A stretch of 42,979 bases of DNA. Source: Cytophagales bacterium. Lineage in GTDB: Bacteria; Bacteroidota; Bacteroidia; Cytophagales; Cyclobacteriaceae. Positions within the stretch are counted from its first letter, which is position 1, and every line of letters starts with the position of its first letter. A program made the translations under genes and the position numbers. Below the pieces are notes generated by a model. It worked only from the letters and a program-made list of their open reading frames with translations, was not told where the DNA came from and searched no databases. Below, piece after piece: positions 7,519 through 17,115 of this stretch. The stretch lies in assembly GCA_027317105.1 (NCBI GenBank), contig DAHVFH010000015.1, positions 1 to 42,979 on the forward strand, written 5' to 3'.

Positions 7519-9423
7519 ATGAAAAAACTATTCGTTTTGCTTGTTGTACTAAGCTGTAGCTTTATTGGTTATGCCGCAGATCTTAAATATCCGGTGAGCG
7601 AGATACCAAGCGAGCTCAAAGAAAACGTTGATGCAGTTGTCCGCGAAGATCAAATTATATTTAAAATTTTAGCGAAAGACAAGGCTACCTTTTATGCCCA
7701 TTTAGTGGTTACCATATTTAATGAAAAAGCAAACTACTATGCCAGCGAAACGGTAGGTTACAGTAAATTAATTAAGGTGAATGATATTAACGGCTATGTT
7801 TATAGTGCCGAAGGCAAACAGATAAAAAAATTGAAGAATAGTGAAATTTATGATCGGGCCGCCTTTGATGGATTTAGTTTATACAGCGATAACCGGATAA
7901 AAGCAATTAATTTACAGCAGGCCATTTATCCTTATACGGTTGAAATTGAATATGAATTAGACTTTAAATACTTGTATTTTATTCCGGGTTCATCGTGGGG
8001 TGGTGAGAAAGTCTCTTATCAAAATGCTTCTTATCAATTGATTTACCCTTCAGATTTAACACCACACTACCAGTTGTTGAATATTGACGGGTTGCCAAAA
8101 AAGGAAAAAACAGCAGAAGGTTTGGAGTCTATAACGTGGTCATTTAAAAATCTCAAGCCAATAAAGCTGGAAAAATATGCGCCTTCAAGGGAAATTATTC
8201 CTCGGATAATTGCAGCTCCATCCACCTTTGAATATGATGGATATTTGGGAAACATGTCTTCGTGGCGCGAGTATGGCAAATGGAATGCATTGTTGAATAA
8301 AGACCGGGATGTATTACCGGAGGTTACTAAACGAAAGGTTAGAGAAATAACAAATGGGCTTGTCACCACAGAACAAAAGACCAAAGCCATTTATGAATAC
8401 CTTCAGGCAAAGACCAGGTATGTCAGTATCCAATTAGGAATTGGTGGATTGCAGCCTTTTCCTGCTTCGGTAGTAGATGAGACGGGCTATGGAGATTGCA
8501 AAGCATTGTCGAATTACGCGGTGGCGATGCTTAAAGAGGTCGGCATAAAAGGGTACTATACTACGATTGAAGCGGGCGAACACGCTACTCAAGTGAAGAC
8601 GGATTTTCCGAGCCATCAGTTTAATCATGTTGTCGTTGCTGTACCCAACGGAAAAGATACCCTTTGGCTGGAATGTACAAGCCAGACTAATCCGTTTGGA
8701 TATCAAGGGACCTTCACGGAAGACCGATGGGCATTAATGATAACGGAAGACGGTGGAAAATTAGTGCGCACCATTAACTATACCCCCGAACAAAATTTGC
8801 AATCACGAACAGCAACGGTTTCGCTTGATATCAATGGCAATGCCAAAGCAAAAGTGAGAACCACAGCAAAAGGAATCCAATACGAAAACAATAATTTGAA
8901 CTGGGCCTTGAGCAGCACTGAGAAACAAAAGAAATGGATTGAAAAAAATACGAAGATCCCGAACTTCAACATCATCTCTTTTTCAATGACAGAAATTAAA
9001 GATAAAATTCCCTCTGCCCTTGTTACCCTTGATCTTACGCTCAACCGTTATGCCTCCGTAAGTGGCAAGCGACTTTTTGTTTCGCCCAATTTGATGAATA
9101 AAATTTCGTCTATCCCTCCAAAGATGGCTGAACGAAAAACCGATGTTATTTTAAAAACAAATTATCTTGATCTGGATACGATTCAGTATTCTTTGCCTGA
9201 AAATCTTTATCCGGAGTTTTTGCCGGAGCCAGTTAAGATTAATTCAAAGTTCGGAGAATATGAGGCGAGCTTTCAGTTTGATGCTGGAAAAGTTACCTAT
9301 ATCAGAAGGATGAAAGTATGGAAAGGTCGGTTCCCCAAGGAAACGTACAACGAACTGGTCGATTTCTATAAAAACGTGAGCAAAGCGGATAACATTAAAC
9401 TCGTCTTTTTAAACAAGACCTGA
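7519..9423 (+). CDS. DUF3857 / transglutaminase-like exported protein with Cys-His site
   Basis: A 634-residue exported protein (signal peptide ending GYAAD) paralogous to the upstream gene. It has a DUF3857 domain (about 40-270), then a transglutaminase-like domain with the catalytic cysteine in GYGDCKALSNY (C327) and histidine in FNHVVVAV (H370). The third position, usually Asp, is Glu385 (WLECTSQ). A C-terminal beta region follows. The intact Cys-His pair suggests possible peptidase or transglutaminase activity in the periplasm, though no substrate is known for this family. It is the second gene of a tight pair and is convergent with the SDR gene 4 bp away. Confidence 0.87.
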   Translation: MKKLFVLLVVLSCSFIGYAADLKYPVSEIPSELKENVDAVVREDQIIFKILAKDKATFYAHLVVTIFNEKANYYASETVGYSKLIKVNDINGYVYSAEGKQIKKLKNSEIYDRAAFDGFSLYSDNRIKAINLQQAIYPYTVEIEYELDFKYLYFIPGSSWGGEKVSYQNASYQLIYPSDLTPHYQLLNIDGLPKKEKTAEGLESITWSFKNLKPIKLEKYAPSREIIPRIIAAPSTFEYDGYLGNMSSWREYGKWNALLNKDRDVLPEVTKRKVREITNGLVTTEQKTKAIYEYLQAKTRYVSIQLGIGGLQPFPASVVDETGYGDCKALSNYAVAMLKEVGIKGYYTTIEAGEHATQVKTDFPSHQFNHVVVAVPNGKDTLWLECTSQTNPFGYQGTFTEDRWALMITEDGGKLVRTINYTPEQNLQSRTATVSLDINGNAKAKVRTTAKGIQYENNNLNWALSSTEKQKKWIEKNTKIPNFNIISFSMTEIKDKIPSALVTLDLTLNRYASVSGKRLFVSPNLMNKISSIPPKMAERKTDVILKTNYLDLDTIQYSLPENLYPEFLPEPVKINSKFGEYEASFQFDAGKVTYIRRMKVWKGRFPKETYNELVDFYKNVSKADNIKLVFLNKT

Positions 9424-9427
9424 TTTA

Positions 9428-10234
9428 TTATTTTAATGGCGAATCAGCTTCCTTCGCCATCGCATTGTACACTATTTTATCGGCAAGAGAGGGAAACCAC
9501 TTATTGAGAAAGACGAGAAACTTACCTTGCGTGGTGAGAATCAAAAAATTCTTTCGTTTTATCGTGGCATCGTAAATGTGTTGGGCGCACGCTTCGGCTG
9601 TCATCATTTTATTTTCATCTCGTGGCGATTCACTTTGTGTGCCTCCATCTTTGGTCAAGGCGCGCTTGCGTATATTTGAAGCCGTGAAACCGGGGCAGGC
9701 GGTGAGCACATGAACACCGCGGTGAAGGAGTTCGGTTCGTAAAACTTCGAGAAAGCCATTGAGGGCAAACTTAGAAGCCGAATAGCCGGCTCGACCGGGT
9801 AGTCCCCGAAATCCGGCAATCGAAGAAATACCAATGACCGATCCTTTGTTTTTGATAATTTCTGGCAAGCAGGCTTGTGTCGCGTAAAGCACACCATAAA
9901 AATTAATGTCCATCACTTTTTTCACAACGCTAATTTCCACCTCATCGAACAGTGCACGCATTGATATGCCTGCATTGTTAATTAGAATGTCGATCCGGCC
10001 AAATTCTTTGATAGCTACGTCAGCCATTTTTTTATTGTCTTCCTCACGGCTCACATCGGCTACAAATCCTTCTATTTGAATGTTTTTCCTTTTTAGCTCT
10101 GATACAGATTGATCAAGATCGGCTTTGTTTCTTCCGGTGATCAATATTTTTGAGCCTGCTTTTCCGAAGGCTTCAGCCAATGCTTTTCCGATTCCAGAGG
10201 AACCTCCGGTGATGATGACTACTTTATCCTTCAT
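9428..10234 (-). CDS. Short-chain dehydrogenase/reductase (classical SDR)
   Basis: A 268-residue NAD(P)-dependent oxidoreductase. Visible motifs: cofactor-binding TGGSSGIG (residues 9-16), adenine-pocket FVADVS, LINNAG (85-89), structural N111, and the catalytic Ser138, Tyr151 and Lys155 (GYSASKFAL). An Arg at position 35 (TGRNK) hints at NADP preference. The C-terminal segment after ~235 is hydrophobic-basic, as in SDRs that associate with membranes. Its ATG overlaps, as ATGA, the ancestral stop of the broken toxin upstream, so it was probably once translationally coupled to that toxin-antitoxin pair. Substrate cannot be inferred. Confidence 0.9.
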   Translation of the reverse strand: MKDKVVIITGGSSGIGKALAEAFGKAGSKILITGRNKADLDQSVSELKRKNIQIEGFVADVSREEDNKKMADVAIKEFGRIDILINNAGISMRALFDEVEISVVKKVMDINFYGVLYATQACLPEIIKNKGSVIGISSIAGFRGLPGRAGYSASKFALNGFLEVLRTELLHRGVHVLTACPGFTASNIRKRALTKDGGTQSESPRDENKMMTAEACAQHIYDATIKRKNFLILTTQGKFLVFLNKWFPSLADKIVYNAMAKEADSPLK

Positions 10235-10529
10235 AATTTTAGTTTGGCTGGATCTTGCCTAGCGTCAAAGACTCTATTTATTTATGAAGATCAGATTCCC
10301 TTCTACCCGAAAGATGATCAAAACTTAGTTTTTGATAATTTGTTTCGGGTTTCAGGTTGCTAATGTACCTGGTGCCGCTTAAGATTTCATTGTTCAGAAT
10401 ATCCGTTTTCAATACGATCTTCTCAATTATTTGAAAAGCCTTTAGCTCCCCCACAATATGGCTATTGAAATCATAAATCTTTTGACGATCATTTTCGGCA
10501 CTACTTGTCCAGACTATTTTTCTATCCAA
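10231..10529 (-). pseudogene. ParE/RelE-family toxin, disrupted by two frameshifts
   Basis: The frame from 10529 (TTG start, overlapping the antitoxin end) encodes a ParE/RelE-like N-terminus (MDRKIVWTSSAENDRQKIY...NYQKLSF), then goes out of frame near 10319 and stops at 10278. The missing C-terminus is still legible: a second frame gives IIFRVEGNLIFIN and, after a tandem ATTT duplication at 10276-10283, a third gives RVFDARQDPAKLKL with a stop at 10231-10233. Joined, these make a normal ~100-residue toxin with the usual IIFRVE and VFDARQDP ends. The reconstructed stop overlaps the SDR start. A shortened 83-residue product could still be made but lacks conserved C-terminal strands, so loss of function is likely. 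Confidence 0.8.
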
Positions 10530-10765
10530 GTTTTTATTTTTTCTTTTAATTCATTCTGGCTCAGTAATCTATCTTTTTTGATGTCTTCTTCAGAAGCCTC
10601 TAACATTTCGTCAAATTCATTTTTGGTGATGGGCTTACCTTCAGAAGAGTGAGCAAAAATGTGCACTTGGGAGCTTAAAATTGTATGAATGGCTTGTAGT
10701 ATCCGATTGTCCTTCACTTGATCGATAATCTGATGTAGTTCCAATTGAAGCTCTGACGTATTCAT
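10514..10765 (-). CDS. Antitoxin-like protein of a ParE/RelE-type module
   Basis: An 83-residue protein read from the ATG at 10765 (MNTSELQLELHQIID); an in-frame start 7 codons upstream is possible, but MNTxELxxxLHxxID is the usual beginning of this Bacteroidota antitoxin group. It is helical, with a charged C-terminal half (ITKNEFDEMLEASEEDIKKDRLLSQNELKEKIKTW) that would wrap the toxin. It overlaps the toxin frame by 16 nt, the normal antitoxin-first arrangement. Because the toxin is broken, this is probably an orphan antitoxin that may still neutralise related toxins or simply be decaying. Confidence 0.7.
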   Translation of the reverse strand: MNTSELQLELHQIIDQVKDNRILQAIHTILSSQVHIFAHSSEGKPITKNEFDEMLEASEEDIKKDRLLSQNELKEKIKTWIEK

Positions 10766-10863
10766 TTGTATATAAGGTCTAAACAAAGTTAAGAATTTCG
10801 AATTCTTTATGCTATTAGTGTTTTCTGAGGTAGAACTAAAAATGTTTCAAACATCGCTGAACA

Positions 10864-13809
10864 TTAATTCATCAACATTTCAATGTCTTCCACGGTAAGT
10901 GTTTTAATGACATTTTCTTCACTTTGAATTAGGTTTTCTGAGAGTTTCAGTTTGTGTTTTTGAAGCTTAAGTATCTTCTCTTCCACTGTGTTTCGGGTGA
11001 TGAATTTATAGGTGAACACTTTTTTCTTTTGGCCGATGCGATGCGCCCGGTCAGCAGCTTGTGCCTCTACGGCAGGGTTCCACCATGGGTCAAGAAGGAA
11101 AACGTAGTCTGCTTCGGTTAGGTTGAGGCCAAGACCCCCTGCCTTGATGGAAATCAAAAATAGCTTTAGGTCTGGATCTTTATTGAATTTTTCTACTTGC
11201 TCTTTGCGGTCATTACTTGAGCCATCCAGATAAGCGAACCGAAGTTTTCTAGATTTTAATAATTCTCTGATAATATCCAGGTGTTTTACAAACTGGCTAA
11301 AGATTAAAAGCTTGTGCCCTTCCAGAATGGCATTTTCAATCATGTGGGATACGTCTTCGAGTTTGCCCGAATCGCCTGTATAAGAAGGATCGACCATGCG
11401 CGGGTGATTGGAAATTTGGCGCAGCTTGGTAAGGCCTTCAAGGATTGTCATCCGCGAATTGTTGAGGCCTTCTTTATCAATTTGATCTAAAATTTTATGC
11501 CGATAATAGGATTTTGCCTCTTCGTATTTTTCTTCCTGATCGGCCGTCATGTTCGTATAATAAATGTTCTCCACCTTTTCGGGAAGATCAGTGGCCACTT
11601 GTGATTTTAGCCTTCTAAGAATAAACGGCCTGATAATACTGTTAAGTTTTTTTGTTTTGGATTCATCTCCCTTTTTCTCAATTGGAACCTGGTATTCGTT
11701 CTTGAAAAAAGTTTGGCCGCCCAATAGGCCAGGATTGAGGAAAGTCATCTGCGACCAAAGATCAAGCGTAGTGTTTTCCAGAGGTGTACCGGTAAGGGTA
11801 AGTCTGAATCGGCATTGCAATTGCTTTACGGCTTTTGCGATATTGGATGTCGGGTTTTTGATTACTTGAGATTCATCTAAGATGATATAGTGAAAATGGA
11901 ATTTTATAAGGCTTTCAATATCCAATCGCGTTATGCCATACGAACTCAACACAACATCATACTTGCTAAATTGAGATACATCTTTATTTCGCAAGGTGCC
12001 GGTGTAGGTAAATATTTTTAGGTCGGGCGTGAATTTGGCGGCCTCCATCTCCCAATTGTAAATAAGCGAGGTGGGCATGATCAGCAGGGAGGTGCCGGTC
12101 TCTCCTTTTTCTTTTTCTGCTTGGAGCAAGGCCAGCGTTTGCACAGTTTTACCTAAGCCCATATCATCGGCAAGGCATCCACCTAGGCGATACTCGTTTA
12201 GGAAGCTAAGCCAATTATAGCCCGCTTTTTGATAAGGACGCAGTGTGCCTTGAAATCCATCGGGCAAAGCATAATCGCGGATGCCTGTGAACGAATGAAG
12301 ATTGCGCAGCCGATCGCTCATGTGAACCTTGGCAAGCTTTCCCTCTTCAAGTTCTTGCAGTAAGCTGATGTGATGCTTTTTCAACACCGGCTTTTCATGG
12401 GAGCCATGAGTTTCGCTAAGGGCGAACAAGTCGCCATATTTAATCAGCCAGGCGTCTGGAATTATCGCAATCTCTCCATTGGGTAATTTGAACTCAACTT
12501 TCTTTTTCAGGATGAGTTTGCGCAATTCTTTGAAAGAGATTTCAAATTCACCGAAGAAGATTTTAGCATGGATGTCAAACCAATCAATATTTTCTTTTAC
12601 GTCAAGTTCAATGACAGCCTTTCCGACAAAATATTTTTTGTCTCGGTTGTCGGGCTGGCTCACTTCAAAACCCAGGTTGAGCATATTCACCCTGTTCTCA
12701 TTGATCCATGAAAAGGCATGCGCTTTTTCAACCGCTGTGCGAAACCCACGCAGGGGCAAACCTAATTTGATTAAGGTTTGAGCGTATTTTTTTTCTGATT
12801 CTATGTTTCTCCTGACCCGATGAAAGACATAGTCATCTCCTTTTTTTTCAACGGTCACGTTTACAGATCCAAAAGCGTCTCCACGAAACCGATGCTTCCC
12901 GTATTTGAATGATAGGTCGAAAACTATTTTTCCGGCCTCATCGCTGGCCGGAGTCTCATGCGTTTCGTTACCGTGAAATAGACCTACTTCTTTGGTAGCA
13001 GCGGGAGGCAATTCAGAGATCGTTAAAAGTGGATGGGGGTCTAACTCATGTTTGGTGATTTCAAAACCGGAAGCTTCGATATCATCAAATGAAGCAATGA
13101 GCGGAGCAATAAAACGATTGTAATAAGTTTCTTCTAAATTTTTTGGAATAACGACATGCTTTTTGGTGAGGAAGGGCTGCAATTTTTTTCCGTCTACAAA
13201 TTTTTCAAATCCATAGAGCTTTCCTTCGATCACGAGCCAGGCCGGATGCCTGCAAATCAGGTACGCGGCAGGATCGGTAATCTCCACACGTTTGCCTTTA
13301 TAAAATACGGTAGGATAATAGTTGGTGGATTCTTCTCCGCGCTTAAAGTGAAATAGGATAGTTGCCTTTTCGTCCAGCACCTCCAACCTGCGCCAGGTCG
13401 GCTCGCCATCGTTGCCCATTTCGTAGAGCATTTTGCCTTTCATTTTTTCCAGCACAGAAGCTCTCCGCTTTTCCATGTAGTTTTCAATTTGCTCTTGCAG
13501 CAATTCGTCACCTTTTTCTTTCTGATAGACTTTGCTGAAAAACTCACCGGGCTTCATCACTTTTTTAGAAAAATGTTTTAGCACGATTTCCTGGTTCATG
13601 CTATCCATAATTTCAATTAATTCAAAATCACGATCGTCCAGGCCTTTGGTGAATTCGCGAGCGTTTTTGGTTGATATGCTTTGATGTTGATAGGTTAGTT
13701 TTCCATGGTCGTCCTGGTGAACAATGAACGATTCAAACACATAGCCGAGGTACTCATGCTGGTAAAGTGAGTAGATAATTTGAAACGGCTGGGCAGCAGA
13801 AACTTTCAT
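10864..13809 (-). CDS. SNF2-family DEAD/DEAH-box helicase
   Basis: A large Swi2/Snf2-type ATPase of about 981 residues. I take the ATG at 13809 (MKVSAAQPFQIIYSLYQ) as the start; the frame extends to a TTG at 13860, which adds 17 residues of unremarkable sequence. The first ~500 residues are a bacterial N-terminal region; the motor follows with Walker A DDMGLGKTVQT, Walker B as DESQ (LDESQVIKNP), TGTPLENTTLDLWS, and the C-terminal helicase lobe ending SIKAGGLGLNLTEADYVFLLDPWWNP and DRAHRIGQ. Such proteins translocate on double-stranded DNA and remodel protein-DNA complexes, for example stalled RNA polymerase; the specific role is unknown. It is a single gene with no defence-island partners around it. 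Confidence 0.93.
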   Translation of the reverse strand: MKVSAAQPFQIIYSLYQHEYLGYVFESFIVHQDDHGKLTYQHQSISTKNAREFTKGLDDRDFELIEIMDSMNQEIVLKHFSKKVMKPGEFFSKVYQKEKGDELLQEQIENYMEKRRASVLEKMKGKMLYEMGNDGEPTWRRLEVLDEKATILFHFKRGEESTNYYPTVFYKGKRVEITDPAAYLICRHPAWLVIEGKLYGFEKFVDGKKLQPFLTKKHVVIPKNLEETYYNRFIAPLIASFDDIEASGFEITKHELDPHPLLTISELPPAATKEVGLFHGNETHETPASDEAGKIVFDLSFKYGKHRFRGDAFGSVNVTVEKKGDDYVFHRVRRNIESEKKYAQTLIKLGLPLRGFRTAVEKAHAFSWINENRVNMLNLGFEVSQPDNRDKKYFVGKAVIELDVKENIDWFDIHAKIFFGEFEISFKELRKLILKKKVEFKLPNGEIAIIPDAWLIKYGDLFALSETHGSHEKPVLKKHHISLLQELEEGKLAKVHMSDRLRNLHSFTGIRDYALPDGFQGTLRPYQKAGYNWLSFLNEYRLGGCLADDMGLGKTVQTLALLQAEKEKGETGTSLLIMPTSLIYNWEMEAAKFTPDLKIFTYTGTLRNKDVSQFSKYDVVLSSYGITRLDIESLIKFHFHYIILDESQVIKNPTSNIAKAVKQLQCRFRLTLTGTPLENTTLDLWSQMTFLNPGLLGGQTFFKNEYQVPIEKKGDESKTKKLNSIIRPFILRRLKSQVATDLPEKVENIYYTNMTADQEEKYEEAKSYYRHKILDQIDKEGLNNSRMTILEGLTKLRQISNHPRMVDPSYTGDSGKLEDVSHMIENAILEGHKLLIFSQFVKHLDIIRELLKSRKLRFAYLDGSSNDRKEQVEKFNKDPDLKLFLISIKAGGLGLNLTEADYVFLLDPWWNPAVEAQAADRAHRIGQKKKVFTYKFITRNTVEEKILKLQKHKLKLSENLIQSEENVIKTLTVEDIEMLMN

Positions 13810-13984
13810 TTTCCAAGTTTTACGGCTAAAAACAGGCGTTAATTGAGGCTTTGCCGCCAATTCAGAACAAGCCGAATTGCAACTTAGAATTTTTTAGTGA
13901 CTTATTTTTTGAAATTTGATGGAAAATGGTACTTCTTTATTGCGTAGCGGCTGGAAAGCTGGAGGTAATCGGGCAAGAAAATGT

Positions 13985-15202
13985 TTAAAAGACCTCCCCT
14001 AAGTTTACAAAAATCCCTTGCGAACCGCCCTGACCAAATCCGTAGTCAATGGCGATATTGGTTTTTGAGTATTTATTGAATTTTGTTCTAAGGCCAACAC
14101 CCGCAGCGGGCGCCACAGACTGAAAGGAATTGGACGGCCAGTTGGTAAAGCTTTCTGCACTGACAAATACAACCCCGCCAAACAAGCCGCTGGGAGAAAT
14201 TTTAAACCGGTACTCCGCTTCCATAAAAAGCATATTTTTATCGCGAAATCTTCCTTGTATATAGCCTTCACCGGTGTTTCCATAGGTATCCCAACCGGTG
14301 CTCGGCAAATCGAGATAGGGGGGATTTCCACCTAAGGTCAACCAGTTATAACTCCAGAAGGCGAGGATGTTTTCACTATGTCGCGGAAAGGGAATGTAAT
14401 GACGAAGGTCAACCAGCAAAGACTGCCAACTATTATCGCTGCCAAGGGAAGTAAGATTATTGCGGTAAACAATATTCGCGTAGGATCCTCCGCCAGGATT
14501 GATGGAGTTAATCCGATTGTCAAAAAGAATATTAGCGGTAAGCCCGGAAGAGAATGATTTATCGGCTATGCCGTAGGCATTTATTTGCGAAATAACGGCT
14601 ACATCACCATCAGGCGCACTCAATGAAGTTCCAGTGATTTTCCAATGATAATCTAGCCCGTAACCAACGCCTGCGTATAAATTTGGCCGAATGCTTTTTA
14701 ACACGGTTTGATAAAGGCGAAGGTATTTGAACGCCTGGTTGGCAAAATTATTCAAATCAGTATTACCGCCTAATCCATAAGTCTTCTGTGGATAGTTATA
14801 GTAACGCCAATCGTTGACAATGTTGAACCGATTTCCCTTTGTCCAAATATTGCTCTGAAGGTGCACAACCGTTTGCTTTTGTTGCGTATATAACGCATCG
14901 ACATAGACATTGGAAAGTTTGGCGGCTTTGCCCACACCTGTATAAAAGGCACCATTGGCCACAACCAAGCCTGCCCATCCACTGGATAAAGAATAGCCTA
15001 TTGAGGGTGATCCAGAAAAATAAATCCGACCAGCCTTTTTTGCTGCTGTATCGCGTTTAAGAAGCGATTTCTTTAGAATCTTTTGGGCAATATCAATGAT
15101 GTCTTTCTCTTTTTCATTATGGGCGATGGTGACAGAGTCTAGCTGTGCCCAGGAAGTTTGAAAAATGGGGCACAACAATAGGAGACAAATTCGGAAAGGC
15201 AT
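13985..15202 (-). CDS. Outer-membrane beta-barrel of the BamA/TamA (Omp85) superfamily, barrel only
   Basis: A 405-residue exported protein (signal peptide MPFRICLLLLCPIFQTSWA). After ~70 linker residues it is built of alternating strands rich in Tyr, Asn and Gly and ends in a Phe (FVNLGEVF). The last strands, GLRTKFNKYSKTNIAIDYGFG followed by a Gly-rich turn, match the end of Omp85/D15 barrels. There is no room for POTRA domains, so it belongs with the short barrel-only members common in Bacteroidota whose function is unclear. It lies 88 bp downstream of the esterase-like lipoprotein gene on the same strand and could be co-transcribed with it. Confidence 0.8.
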   Translation of the reverse strand: MPFRICLLLLCPIFQTSWAQLDSVTIAHNEKEKDIIDIAQKILKKSLLKRDTAAKKAGRIYFSGSPSIGYSLSSGWAGLVVANGAFYTGVGKAAKLSNVYVDALYTQQKQTVVHLQSNIWTKGNRFNIVNDWRYYNYPQKTYGLGGNTDLNNFANQAFKYLRLYQTVLKSIRPNLYAGVGYGLDYHWKITGTSLSAPDGDVAVISQINAYGIADKSFSSGLTANILFDNRINSINPGGGSYANIVYRNNLTSLGSDNSWQSLLVDLRHYIPFPRHSENILAFWSYNWLTLGGNPPYLDLPSTGWDTYGNTGEGYIQGRFRDKNMLFMEAEYRFKISPSGLFGGVVFVSAESFTNWPSNSFQSVAPAAGVGLRTKFNKYSKTNIAIDYGFGQGGSQGIFVNLGEVF

Positions 15203-15290
15203 TAAACGATTTAAATTAAACCAGGCTTTTGAAATAAGGACGATTTGATAAACCTTGAGTAAATTGGTTTAAGCACAAAACTAAGCAAGT

Positions 15291-17021
15291 TTAATATCTC
15301 CAACTTTTTAAATCAGCACCCTTCGGAGCACTCTCGCTAATTCGTTTCAGGATTTTGGACAAATAGAAGGTGTTGTATCGAAGCCTTGAAACGTAGTTTG
15401 GGTTATTGGGGTCACCATTCCAGCAATGTTCGGCACGGTCGCCATAATCTACTTCACCTTTATAGAATGGGCTCTTAGTCGTCTTTAAAAAATTCTCCAT
15501 GAGGTATACCGCATTGTTCAAATAGTAATTGTCCATGTCGCCACAATAGATATGGATTTTACCTTCCAATTTTGGCCCAAGTACTTTCCAGTCGCGTTCC
15601 AAAATATAGCGAAGATCGTAATGTTCTTTCCAGTAATTGGCAACTTCGGGATTGATCTCACCGGTTTCTTTATTGAAAATCCTTTTTGGATAGCCATCGT
15701 CACCTTGCGGGGAAAACACGGCTTCCCAAATATCCCATTGTTGACCAGAGCGGGAATGTGTACCTAATGCCAACTCAAAATGATTGGTTTCCTCCATACT
15801 GTTTTGGATCTGTCCCAAGTAATTTCGGTGGGCAGGCCGAGCTAATTTTTTGAAATCGCTGTCGTACCAATAGGCATTTTTATCTTTATAAAGATCCACT
15901 AAAGAATAAGCCCGGAAATCAACTGGGTCGGGGCAAGCCGCAAAACATCCGTTAAACTCATCTGGGTAAAACATTTGAGCCGCTAACGCCTCCCAGCCGC
16001 CTGTGGAGCCACCGTACGTGAATCGCGCCCATCCTTGCCCAATGCCACGAAATTTTTTTTCAACCTCAGGAAGCAGCTCATACATGATCGCATCGCCATA
16101 CGGCCCAAGGTTGGCCGAGTTGACGGCATACGAGTCGTCATAGTAAGGATTGGCATGTTGTATTTCAATGATTAAAAACCGAGGAAAATTCTTACTGATC
16201 CATTGCTTATAAAAATTGAAGGCTTCCTGTTGCTGAAATTTCTGGTAGCCGTAAATTCCGAAGCGATCAATATAGTCGCTGGTATCCATTTTGGGGTCAG
16301 GTGCTACTGTGCTGAAGCCACCGAAGTCTTCAGGAAAGTGTCCATGAAAAATCATAATTGGATAATGCGCGTCAGGGTGTTCTTCAAAACCCTCTGGCAA
16401 TAAAACGTGAGCGCCTAAAAAAGTGGGACGCCCATAAAAATCCGTAAGCTTTTCACTTTGGATTTTAATATGTTTGATGTATTTGGTATCGGTTGGTTCT
16501 TTGATCGGATCAATTTTTTGATCCATCACAATTTTAAAATTGTCTGCTTTAGCAGGGTCAAAAGAAATTCTTTGCGGCTTGCTATAGAAGTTGCCCGGCT
16601 TCGAGTTCCAATGCTGACCTTCACCCTGATCCGGTGGGAGTTTCACAGTTTGCCCGGTTTTTAATTTGTACGTTTCGTACCGATTGATCAACGCCTGAAC
16701 ATAATAATCACCTTTTGGGAGGTCATTCAGTGAACGAATGGGAAATCCAAAGGCTGATTCGTCTACCACAATTTCTTGTCCAGGCTTCATCCCTTCCACG
16801 TCTACGCCAAAGACCAGTTGGGTTTTTAGCCCATCGTTAATTTGCATGCGCGGCTCACTTTGATCGTTTTTGGCCAGCATGAGCAGAAGCCTGCCGTCTT
16901 GCGCCTGATTGGCCATTGCTTCTGTAAATGAAATAGCGAATTGAATTGTGCGCTTTTCCCGCTTGGCGCATTGAAAACTCAAGGCCAGAAGGAAGAGAAT
17001 AGCCAGTTTATTTTTCATCAT
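15291..17021 (-). CDS. Esterase-like alpha/beta-hydrolase lipoprotein
   Basis: A 576-residue protein with a lipoprotein-type leader (LLALSFQC). An N-terminal beta region (to ~190) precedes an alpha/beta-hydrolase domain of the putative-esterase type. Nucleophile elbow: TYGGSTGGWEAL; a late Asp in CGDMDNYYLNNAV and a His in YGDRAEHCWNGDP complete a plausible triad. Large aromatic-rich stretches (YWYDSDFKKLARPAHRNYLG) match secreted hypothetical hydrolases of Bacteroidota. It should sit in the outer membrane or periplasm. Substrate unknown. The start is one of two adjacent ATG codons and either gives an acceptable leader. Confidence 0.75.
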   Translation of the reverse strand: MMKNKLAILFLLALSFQCAKREKRTIQFAISFTEAMANQAQDGRLLLMLAKNDQSEPRMQINDGLKTQLVFGVDVEGMKPGQEIVVDESAFGFPIRSLNDLPKGDYYVQALINRYETYKLKTGQTVKLPPDQGEGQHWNSKPGNFYSKPQRISFDPAKADNFKIVMDQKIDPIKEPTDTKYIKHIKIQSEKLTDFYGRPTFLGAHVLLPEGFEEHPDAHYPIMIFHGHFPEDFGGFSTVAPDPKMDTSDYIDRFGIYGYQKFQQQEAFNFYKQWISKNFPRFLIIEIQHANPYYDDSYAVNSANLGPYGDAIMYELLPEVEKKFRGIGQGWARFTYGGSTGGWEALAAQMFYPDEFNGCFAACPDPVDFRAYSLVDLYKDKNAYWYDSDFKKLARPAHRNYLGQIQNSMEETNHFELALGTHSRSGQQWDIWEAVFSPQGDDGYPKRIFNKETGEINPEVANYWKEHYDLRYILERDWKVLGPKLEGKIHIYCGDMDNYYLNNAVYLMENFLKTTKSPFYKGEVDYGDRAEHCWNGDPNNPNYVSRLRYNTFYLSKILKRISESAPKGADLKSWRY

Positions 17022-17115
17022 TCTATAAATTAAGAATTTGAAAGTACTCGAATTGAACGAATTTGAGAAAATTATTAATTGAATAAGGCAAAAATCGTTA
17101 TGATTTGCCCTTCAA

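Noticed and set aside
9421..9448. Possible bidirectional terminator between the DUF3857 and SDR genes
   Set aside because: Only a 6-bp stem (CTGATT/AATCAG) overlapping both gene ends, with no good T-run.
10864..13809. SNF2 helicase as part of a defence system such as DISARM
   Set aside because: No methyltransferase, nuclease or other defence gene is adjacent; neighbours are a decayed toxin-antitoxin pair and an outer-membrane barrel.
13810..13860. TTG-initiated extension of the SNF2 helicase
   Set aside because: Non-ATG start adding 17 unremarkable residues; the ATG at 13809 fits better, though this is not proven.
14005..14331. Minus-strand ORF within the outer-membrane barrel gene
   Set aside because: Alternative frame of the barrel gene with no domain signal.
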